Below are positions 45,056-52,019 of a DNA stretch of 64,000 bases, one piece after another (within the stretch, counting starts at the first letter, position 1; every line of letters starts with the position of its first letter). Where the stretch lies: positions 86,954-150,953 of the forward strand of contig JAFVTT010000001.1 of assembly GCA_017503065.1 (NCBI GenBank). Direction: 5' to 3'. Below the pieces are notes generated by a model, which saw nothing but the letters and a program-made list of their open reading frames with translations, searched no databases and was not told the origin of the DNA. Position numbers and translations under genes: made by a program. This stretch comes from Bacteroidaceae bacterium. Lineage in GTDB: Bacteria; Bacteroidota; Bacteroidia; Bacteroidales; Bacteroidaceae.

Positions 45056-45571
45056 GTGAAACAAAAGTTATTCCTACTCTTTGCCCTATGCGTTATTTGT
45101 ATAGTGGTGTCTGCTCAATTGGCACATAAACGTTATACCGGACGTATGACGCAAGATGGTATGTGCTATTTCTTTACTGCAACTAAGCTGAAAGCAATAG
45201 AAGGAATCAGTCTTTTTGAATATGATGTCACTTATTTAGACTGGCAAGACTCTATCACCATAAACTTCACCGCGTACACGCCATCAGCAGATGTTCCGGT
45301 TAAATTGGCGATTACCAATGGCTGTACCACCTACTTGTGCGACAATTACAAACATTTGTACTTAGAATTTCGCAAGAAAGGCTATACAGCACGCATGACT
45401 TCGCGCTATGCCCTGAAGGATTTTCTACAAATATTACAGCAGGCACAGCCATTGCAGTTCACGTTTGAGCAAGACGGACAACAGAAAAGAGCTGCTTATA
45501 AACCCAAAGCATGGGAGAAAGAAAGAAAAACATTGAACCGAATATTCCAACTAATACAATCTACACGATGA
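45056..45571 (+). CDS. exported protein of unknown function
   Basis: About 171 residues from a GTG at 45056. Signal peptide: KLFLLFALCVICIVVSAQ. The mature part appears beta-rich (EYDVTYLDWQDSITINFTAY, VKLAITNGCTTYLCDNYKHLYLEF) and then helical. I recognise no domain. Its stop overlaps the start of the caspase-like gene (ATGA), so the two are translationally coupled and probably act together. Confidence 0.7.
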   Translation: MKQKLFLLFALCVICIVVSAQLAHKRYTGRMTQDGMCYFFTATKLKAIEGISLFEYDVTYLDWQDSITINFTAYTPSADVPVKLAITNGCTTYLCDNYKHLYLEFRKKGYTARMTSRYALKDFLQILQQAQPLQFTFEQDGQQKRAAYKPKAWEKERKTLNRIFQLIQSTR

Positions 45572-46806
45572 AAACTATGTTCAGACTTATCAGCTTATTG
45601 TTGACCATTATAACTGTAACCAGCGTTAACGCTAAGGATATAGAGATTTTCGGTTTTAAGTTTCAGGGAGGTGGTTCTAGTCGCCCCAAAAAGATTATGC
45701 TCACCGGAACACTGCGCGAGAATGTGGAGATGACCATCGGAAATACCGGACGTAAAGAAATTATCAAATCGTTGCCTTATGAATTTAAAATTCCGAAGGA
45801 CCAGTTGCCAGTCACGCTTACGTTCCGTTCCGATAATTATTCCTACTATAACATTGCAGTGCCAAGGAAACCGATGGATGCCACTGGGCATATATATATC
45901 ATGAAGATAGATGAAACGAATACTAATACAGGACGTGTGTTTGCCAACAAACAAAGTGAGACAAGATATGGAGACGAGGACGTCAATTCGTATATGGAAG
46001 TGCAAATGACACGTAGTTCCGATGTTGATACCGACATCCCTGTTACTTCGAAGCTCCTAGATAACACCTTTGCCGTTATCATTGCCAACGAAAACTACGA
46101 AGAACCCATAGAGGATGTACACTATGCCTATAACGATGGAGAAGCTTTTCGCGACTATTGTGTGAAGACATTGGGTATACCGCTCAAACACATCCGTATG
46201 CGCAAAGATGCCACCCTCAATAACATCAATTCCGAGGTAGCATGGATGCAACGAATTGCTGATGCTGTGGGGCAGGAAGCACGGTTCCTGTTTTTCTATG
46301 CAGGTCATGGTGTGCCCAATGGTAAAGACGATGCTTTTCTGCTTCCAGTGGATGGCGATGGTAGTAGGCCAGAATCGGGTTACAGCATGAGAAAGTTGCA
46401 TTCCGAATTAGGAAAACTGCCAGCCAAGGCCACCATAGTGTTTATGGATGCGTGTTTCAGCGGAGCAAAGCGTGGCGGAGATGGCATGGTAGTCGCGGCA
46501 CGCGGTGTGGCCATACGCGCTAAGGTTGATGCTCCCAAAGGGAATGTGGTTGTGCTTTCGGCTGCTCAAGGCGATGAAACTGCTCATAAATATGAAGAAA
46601 AGAAGCATGGCTTGTTTACATACTTTTTGCTAAAAAAATTGAAAGAATCAAAGGGTAATGTTTCGCTTGAAGAGCTTTCTAAATACGTTACTCAGCAAGT
46701 GAAACGAAATTCACTTCTCGAAGAGGACAAGGTTCAGACTCCCTCTACCTACTTTTCTCCTACTATGACAGCAAAGTGGAAGGGATTACAACTGAACAAA
46801 GAATAG
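45568..46806 (+). CDS. exported caspase-like cysteine peptidase (C14 family)
   Basis: A 412-residue protein from the ATG at 45568 (signal peptide MFRLISLLLTIITVTSVNA). Residues 25-120 form a beta domain with a PEGA-like look (LTGTLRENVEMTIGNTGRKEIIKSLPYEFKIP). Residues 165-405 are the caspase fold: FAVIIANENYE, DGEAFRDYCVKTLGIPLKHI, catalytic His247 in FFYAGHG and catalytic Cys296 in MDACFSG. An Asp or basic-residue preference cannot be read from the sequence. Bacterial caspase-like proteins often process partner proteins; here the coupled upstream protein and the downstream transglutaminase-like protein are candidates. Confidence 0.88.
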   Translation: MKTMFRLISLLLTIITVTSVNAKDIEIFGFKFQGGGSSRPKKIMLTGTLRENVEMTIGNTGRKEIIKSLPYEFKIPKDQLPVTLTFRSDNYSYYNIAVPRKPMDATGHIYIMKIDETNTNTGRVFANKQSETRYGDEDVNSYMEVQMTRSSDVDTDIPVTSKLLDNTFAVIIANENYEEPIEDVHYAYNDGEAFRDYCVKTLGIPLKHIRMRKDATLNNINSEVAWMQRIADAVGQEARFLFFYAGHGVPNGKDDAFLLPVDGDGSRPESGYSMRKLHSELGKLPAKATIVFMDACFSGAKRGGDGMVVAARGVAIRAKVDAPKGNVVVLSAAQGDETAHKYEEKKHGLFTYFLLKKLKESKGNVSLEELSKYVTQQVKRNSLLEEDKVQTPSTYFSPTMTAKWKGLQLNKE

Positions 46807-46917
46807 CAAACGAGAGATTCGAGATTTCCATAAATGACATAACTGTCAAGAACTACAGGTACATCATCCATAATTATTGGAGAATCATAGCGTAATTAGA
46901 AACAGAAAAAACGTGTT

Positions 46918-48375
46918 ATGAATAGGTCGTTACTTGTTTTAGTACTGGTCATTGTCTCGTCAAAAACATATGCACAGGATTTTGAAAATGCGTACTCCTC
47001 CTTTCGCCAACAGGCTATGGAGGGGTACAACGCTTTTCGCAATAAGTGCAACAAGGAGTATGCCGACTTCGTGGAAAAAGCGTGGCAGCAATTTAATTCA
47101 CAACCTCCTAAGATTAAGCCAATAAGGGATACCCCTGTCCCCCCAATACTTTATGAAGAACAGGATTGCAGTATCAAGGAGAAGGAATTGCCATATTCCG
47201 AGATTGTGCCTGTAGTTCCTCCCGCTCCTCAACCCAAACCAGTTGAACCTATCAAGGAACAACCACAACCAGAGGAGGAAACTTTTACTTTTTCTTTTTA
47301 TGGTACAGAGGGAATTGTAAGGCTGTCAGATAGACATCGTTTCAAGTTAAACGACACATCAGAAGAGGGTGTTGCTAATGCTTGGCGAATATTATCAGAT
47401 AATAAGTATGACAACATTATACGTGATTGTTTGGAATTGCGCATAAAGCATGCCTTATGCGATTGGGCATACCTGCAGATGCTGGTAGAGTTGGGGAATA
47501 GCTATTTGGGAAAGGAAACGAATGAGGCCGTTTTGTTTACAGCCTATCTTTATTGCCAGTCTGGTTATGGGATGAGGCTTGGACGTGGAACAAGTAGTCG
47601 CCTTTATCTTATGGTTTCTACAAGGTATAGTATTTACGGGATGTCATATTACCGCATAGATGGTGAAGACTTCTATCCTCTTAATTGCCAAGAGGGAACA
47701 ATGTATGTCTGTAATATACCTTTCCCTAACGAGAAACCGTTGTCATTATATGTGTCGCAGGAATTACATTTTGCAGACTGTAAAGCGGATAATCGTATGT
47801 TGCAATCAAAGCAGTATCCCCAATTAAATGTTTCTTTGCAAGGCAATGAAAATCTAATTGCATTCTTCAATTCATATCCATCCTCGCAATTGGGTGAGAA
47901 TTTTATGACTCATTGGGCTATGTATGCCAATGCTCCGTTGGCACATGGCATAAAGGAAGAGCTTTATCCCAAGTTACGTGAAGCAATCCAAGGTAAGACG
48001 CAAAATGAGGCAGCTAATATGCTGTTGAATTTTGTGCAGACGGCCTTTGTGTATGAATATGACGAAAAGGTTTGGGGCAAAGATCGTGCGTTCTTTGCAG
48101 AGGAAAGTTTATATTATCCTTATTGCGATTGCGAAGACCGCTCCATTTTGTTCAGTCGGTTGGTTCGTGACTTGTTGGGATTGAAGGTGGTGTTGGTATA
48201 TTATCCCGGTCATCTGGCTACCGCCGTACAATTTGCAGATAAAGTAACAGGAGATTTTATTGTGCTTAATGGAAGTCGCTTTACAGTATGCGACCCAACA
48301 TATATAGGTGCTCCTGTAGGTGCTACTATGCCAGATATGGACAATGCCGGTGCAAAGGTGATTTTGCTTGACTAA
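46918..48375 (+). CDS. exported transglutaminase-like protein
   Basis: A 485-residue protein with a signal peptide (MNRSLLVLVLVIVSSKTYAQ), an N-terminal helical part (21-60), a Pro-rich spacer (62-122) and a C-terminal domain with the transglutaminase-like triad: Cys405 in CDCEDRSILFSRLVRDLLG, His432 in YYPGHLATAV and Asp459 in CDPTYIG. This fold covers protein cross-linkers and cysteine peptidases; the reaction here is not known. It ends the cluster and lies 111 bp after the caspase-like gene in the same direction. Confidence 0.8.
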   Translation: MNRSLLVLVLVIVSSKTYAQDFENAYSSFRQQAMEGYNAFRNKCNKEYADFVEKAWQQFNSQPPKIKPIRDTPVPPILYEEQDCSIKEKELPYSEIVPVVPPAPQPKPVEPIKEQPQPEEETFTFSFYGTEGIVRLSDRHRFKLNDTSEEGVANAWRILSDNKYDNIIRDCLELRIKHALCDWAYLQMLVELGNSYLGKETNEAVLFTAYLYCQSGYGMRLGRGTSSRLYLMVSTRYSIYGMSYYRIDGEDFYPLNCQEGTMYVCNIPFPNEKPLSLYVSQELHFADCKADNRMLQSKQYPQLNVSLQGNENLIAFFNSYPSSQLGENFMTHWAMYANAPLAHGIKEELYPKLREAIQGKTQNEAANMLLNFVQTAFVYEYDEKVWGKDRAFFAEESLYYPYCDCEDRSILFSRLVRDLLGLKVVLVYYPGHLATAVQFADKVTGDFIVLNGSRFTVCDPTYIGAPVGATMPDMDNAGAKVILLD

Positions 48376-48404
48376 CACATGTCCCAAATTGATTGGATAA
48401 ACAA

Positions 48405-48430
48405 CAGGGACCGGCACACGCCAGTCCCTG
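48405..48430. terminator. hairpin between convergent genes
   Basis: CAGGGAC (48405-48411) and GTCCCTG (48424-48430) with a 12-nt loop. No U tract is seen; it lies between the transglutaminase-like gene and the peroxidase gene. Confidence 0.45.
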
Positions 48431-48480
48431 AATGCTTATCTGATAAGGGTGTTTCCTCCTTGTTCCTTCTACTTCACCTC

Positions 48481-49872
48481 CTACTTATTCTCTGAAGTAA
48501 GTTTCTTGCCCTGATACTCGCCGGTGAGGGAGCGTAGGAAGGCCACTATGGAGGCCACCTCAGCATCACTGAGCTGTACATCGCACTGATACTTGGCCAT
48601 GTCGCGGACAGCCTCGTCCATGGTAAGACGTGTGCCGTCGTGATAGTAGGGCCATGTGAGTTCGATGTTGCGCAGGCCGGGAACCTTGAAGCGGTGACGG
48701 TCGCGCTCGTCCTTTGTCTGCTTGTAGCGTCCGTTGTCCTCCTCGGTGAGTTCCATGCCACGGGCTTCGAAGTAGTGCTGGCGCAGGCCCATCAGTTCGT
48801 AGGACTCGCCACCGAGGTTAGCGCCAACATGGCAGGTGGCACAGTTGTTGGCCTTGAACAGGTCATAGCCACGAAGTTCGTCGGCAGTGAGTGCTTCGTT
48901 GTCGCCCAGCAGCCACTTGTCGAACTGCGAGTTGGGGGTAACGAGGGTGCGCTCGAACTCCTCTATGGCATCGGTGATGCTCGCCTCGGTGATACCATCG
49001 GGATAGAGGGCATTGAACTCGGCAACATAGTGCTCGTCACCGGCAAGTTTGGCTATAATCTCGTCGAAGGAGGTTGATGCCATTTCCACGGGGTTCAGCG
49101 GAGGACCTGCTGCTTGTTCTGCCAGAGTCTTGGCACGGCCGTCCCAGAACTGCACGAAATTGTAGACGGCATTGTATGTGGTGGGAGCATTGACACCGCC
49201 CTTTTGGCCTGCCACACCTGTGGAGTACTGCAGGTTGTCCACACCGCCAGTGTTGAGGCCGTGGCAGGTGGCACATGAAACGGTGTTGTCCACGGACAGG
49301 CGTGTGTCGTGGTACAGGTCAAAACCAAGTTTCACCTTGCGTGGGTCGGTATCTGCCTTGGCAATGATGGGGCGCACAGGTTCGCCGGCACGCTCGCCGG
49401 AGAGTCCGTCGTTGTAGTATGCCGTGCGGAAGTCACGTGCCCACTCTGCAATCATTCCTGCCTTCTTGTCTGTCATCTGACTGCCCCAATGTACGAGATA
49501 GTACTTTGCCATGGGCATACGCTTGTCCAGCGCCACCTTCTCAATCTTGGCAACGTCCACAGGACTTGGAAAACCGCCGTTTTTCAGTTTTTCCACAACG
49601 CCCTCTATGTAGAAGGCCCGGTAACCATCTTCAATGTCCGTCTTTACCATATCTCCTGCCACGGGTATGTTGGCATAGAACGGGAGTTCGGCATTTGCAC
49701 TGTGGCAACTGATACAGCCGCCATTCTCCAAAATGGCAGCAACGCGTGCCTCCGGAACTAACTCCTTGGATGGTGTCGAACATGCTGTCATTACACGGTA
49801 GGTGACCCAACCGCATGCTATAAGCAGCATTGCAACGCCAATCAGGAACTGACCTCTTTTTTGCTTTTTCAT
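48481..49872 (-). CDS. triheme cytochrome c peroxidase
   Basis: A 463-residue protein with an N-terminal membrane anchor (GQFLIGVAMLLIACGWVTY) and three c-type heme sites: CISCH at 53-57, CATCH at 200-204 and CATCH at 344-348. The last two belong to the bacterial CCP/MauG domain; the first lies in a separate N-terminal heme-binding domain. It would reduce hydrogen peroxide in the periplasm using quinol-derived electrons, as in three-heme YhjA-like enzymes. The heme-attachment genes ccsA and resB lie directly upstream on the same strand. Confidence 0.93.
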   Translation of the reverse strand: MKKQKRGQFLIGVAMLLIACGWVTYRVMTACSTPSKELVPEARVAAILENGGCISCHSANAELPFYANIPVAGDMVKTDIEDGYRAFYIEGVVEKLKNGGFPSPVDVAKIEKVALDKRMPMAKYYLVHWGSQMTDKKAGMIAEWARDFRTAYYNDGLSGERAGEPVRPIIAKADTDPRKVKLGFDLYHDTRLSVDNTVSCATCHGLNTGGVDNLQYSTGVAGQKGGVNAPTTYNAVYNFVQFWDGRAKTLAEQAAGPPLNPVEMASTSFDEIIAKLAGDEHYVAEFNALYPDGITEASITDAIEEFERTLVTPNSQFDKWLLGDNEALTADELRGYDLFKANNCATCHVGANLGGESYELMGLRQHYFEARGMELTEEDNGRYKQTKDERDRHRFKVPGLRNIELTWPYYHDGTRLTMDEAVRDMAKYQCDVQLSDAEVASIVAFLRSLTGEYQGKKLTSENK

Positions 49873-49889
49873 AACTTTGGTATTGTTGG

Positions 49890-50678
49890 TTATTGATTAT
49901 ATGTATGTATGCTTGCCTCTGCCGATGGCAGGTAGTTGATGCCGTACCAGCACATCTGCAGGGCAAGGAAGCCCAATACAATGGCACAATGATACAGGCA
50001 TCTGCGCTTTGTGTTCATTACACTCGGAGCCAAGTGCAGGGCTATGAGGAACAGCGCCCACGTGGCCACTGCCCACGATTCCTTGGGGTCCCAACTCCAG
50101 TAGGCTCCCCATGCCTCCTTGGCCCAGAGCGAACCGGTGAGCATGCCCACAGAGAGGAAGGCCAGACCGGCATAAAGCAACCTTTCTATGGCCGGGGTGA
50201 AATCGGCCTGACGGCGCACAAGGGTTGCAACGGAGAGCAACGTGGCACATCCGAGCAGCGAATATGAGAACATGTAGACCGAAACATGAGGCACAAACCA
50301 CACGCTCTGCAGAGCCGGCATCAGCGTTTGGTCGTGAATCTCAGGCTTGAGTATGTTTATCAGGATGAACACCGATGCAAGTACGGTGGAGAAGAGCATT
50401 ATCCATCGGTATTGCCATCGGTAATAGGTGAAGAGACCTGCCACCAGCAGGAAGAAGGAGTACCACAGACGTGTCTCTCCCATGGTGCGCAGGGGAGGGC
50501 GTTCAAGTGTCGCCCACAGCATGCCTATGAATCCGGCCATGCCAAGAATGGCAAGCAACATCATGGCGATGGCCCAGGAGTTGCGGCCTTTCCTGAGCAC
50601 CGCAACGGCAGATCCTGTGGTGGCAAATATCACTACAATCGCCGCCCACATTGGAAATATGTTCCATCCCATAGTCAT
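49890..50678 (-). CDS. ccsA: cytochrome c biogenesis protein CcsA
   Basis: A 262-residue membrane protein with about eight helices and the heme-handling WWD-type motif WGAYWSWDPKESW near residue 190. With ResB/Ccs1 it forms the system II synthase that delivers and attaches heme to CxxCH motifs. It ends 17 bp before the peroxidase start, so they share a transcript. Its leader carries an AAACCTG ladder and a C-rich tract. Confidence 0.92.
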   Translation of the reverse strand: MTMGWNIFPMWAAIVVIFATTGSAVAVLRKGRNSWAIAMMLLAILGMAGFIGMLWATLERPPLRTMGETRLWYSFFLLVAGLFTYYRWQYRWIMLFSTVLASVFILINILKPEIHDQTLMPALQSVWFVPHVSVYMFSYSLLGCATLLSVATLVRRQADFTPAIERLLYAGLAFLSVGMLTGSLWAKEAWGAYWSWDPKESWAVATWALFLIALHLAPSVMNTKRRCLYHCAIVLGFLALQMCWYGINYLPSAEASIHTYNQ

Positions 50679-50683
50679 GTTAT

Positions 50684-50721
50684 GAGGGGTTAAGGTTTCA
50701 GGTTTCAGGTTTCAGGTTTCA
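50684..50721 (-). repeat. AAACCTG ladder and C-rich tract before ccsA
   Basis: On the minus strand about four AAACCTG units are followed by TTAACCCCTCATAAC and the ATG at 50678. It matches the rsmD leader. Confidence 0.7.
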
Positions 50722-50728
50722 TGTGTGT

Positions 50729-50900
50729 GGGACACGGTATGTCTGCTTCTGTTCTTTTATCGGACACGGCATGCCGTGTCCCTACCGTATTTCTGCTACT
50801 TACTTTTAGTTCTTAGTTTTCCGTTTTAATCCGACTTCGTCGTCTTGAATCTGCTCCCGCTCGGCAATTCAAACAAGTTCGATAGCTCTCGCTTACTCGC
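50729..50900 (-). repeat. palindrome pair plus 85-bp dispersed element, copy B
   Basis: A degenerate palindrome (50729-50741), a full GGACACGGCATGCCGTGTCC copy (50761-50785) and the 85-bp element (50816-50900, inverted relative to copy A). In both A and B the 85-bp element comes first after the upstream stop codon and the palindrome follows in the direction of transcription. Confidence 0.8.
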
Positions 50901-51036
50901 AGATTTGACTTTAGCCCCTTCGGGCGTCGACCTTCGGTTCACCTTTCCGTTTCATCATACCCCTCCCCTTCGGGACTCCCCCTGTCTCAGGGGGAGAAAG
51001 TGGGTAATAATGCTTAACTCTCTTTGTCCCCCTAAG
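50901..51036. repeat. hairpin-rich remainder of the ccsA-resB spacer
   Basis: It contains CCCCCTG/CAGGGGG around TCT near 50980-50996 and CCCTAA/TTAGGG near 51031-51044. There is no credible gene. The 358-bp spacer between resB and ccsA is thus almost wholly repeat-derived. Confidence 0.55.
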
Positions 51037-51933
51037 TTAGGGATGACAGAGTAACAACGCTCCGGAGGGGGTATGCCCTAACAGTTTTCCGTTTTCCGTT
51101 CGTTTCGGTCCTTGTATGAAGAGCAGCACCGCGCCGGCAATAAGCATTATGATGCCGGTTGCGGTAGCCCATTGCCAGGGTTCGTTCACTATCTCGATGA
51201 CGGCATAGGTTTCTCCCATCAGCGACTGGCCGAAACTTACAAGGTATATCTTCTCGCTCAGTGTACGGTCGTAGGGGTGGTTCACTCTCAGTGTTACGTC
51301 TTTGCCATCCACCTTTATCACAGCCTCGTAGTGAGTGGGTGCGCCGTTGTCGGCATGCTCCATGCGGAACGACACCAACTCAATGGGGTAGGGTGTGGGT
51401 CTCAGTTCGCCAGTCATGGTGTATGCCTCGTTTGACGGATAGTCATAAACCGCCATGCGCCGCTGCTCGCGGTCAGGTGCGCCCCAGAATCCTGCCCCAA
51501 GTGCCAATAGCAGACCGATGTGGGTAATGCTGAAGCGCCACCGTATGCCCTTTGCACCACGCCAGCCACGTAGGATAACAAAACAGAGGTGGGTGAGTAC
51601 GAACAGGATGGACACCACCACGGGCCATGATGTTGTAGAGGGCTTGCGCTGCAATCCCAGAACTATGCCTATGACGGCCATCAGGGCAAGCGTCAGCCAT
51701 GTGGCACCGCGCGAAAGCATAAACCGGGCAAAGGCATTGCCGCTCCTGTTGCGGTAGAGCATGGAGATTGTCGCAAGCCACAGTGCCAGTAGCACGACGT
51801 TAAGCGGAAAACGGAATATGTCCAAGGGGAAACTGCCCATGCACACCTCGGCAACAACAGACAACACGCCCAGAGCACCCACAGCGCAGGCGCTTGGCAG
51901 AAGTGATTTCATATTAGTGTGTGATGTTGCCAT
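51037..51933 (-). CDS. resB: cytochrome c biogenesis protein ResB/Ccs1
   Basis: A membrane protein of up to 298 residues; the ATG at 51912 (MKSLLPSACAVGALG) is an equally good start. Four helices (about 10-30, 37-58, 75-95 and 102-120), then a periplasmic domain (VDGKDVTLRVNHPYDRTLSEKIYLVSFGQ) and a final helix (ATGIIMLIAGAVLLFIQGP). It is the partner of CcsA. The last 20 residues (KRTENGKLLGHTPSGALLLCHP) come from repeat-like DNA, so the stop codon has probably moved. A TACCTTTA -7-like element precedes the gene. Confidence 0.88.
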   Translation of the reverse strand: MATSHTNMKSLLPSACAVGALGVLSVVAEVCMGSFPLDIFRFPLNVVLLALWLATISMLYRNRSGNAFARFMLSRGATWLTLALMAVIGIVLGLQRKPSTTSWPVVVSILFVLTHLCFVILRGWRGAKGIRWRFSITHIGLLLALGAGFWGAPDREQRRMAVYDYPSNEAYTMTGELRPTPYPIELVSFRMEHADNGAPTHYEAVIKVDGKDVTLRVNHPYDRTLSEKIYLVSFGQSLMGETYAVIEIVNEPWQWATATGIIMLIAGAVLLFIQGPKRTENGKLLGHTPSGALLLCHP

Positions 51934-52019
51934 AACCAGCGATAAAGGTAGCCTTATTTCTCGATATACAGGCTACATCACCGGTAAAATATGGATAAAG
52001 ACAACGGATTGTAACCTGT

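Noticed and set aside
50845..51054. small plus-strand frame in the resB-ccsA spacer (MNLLPLGNSNKFD...)
   Set aside because: The same peptide start appears opposite copy A of the 85-bp element, so it is a by-product of the repeat and not a gene.
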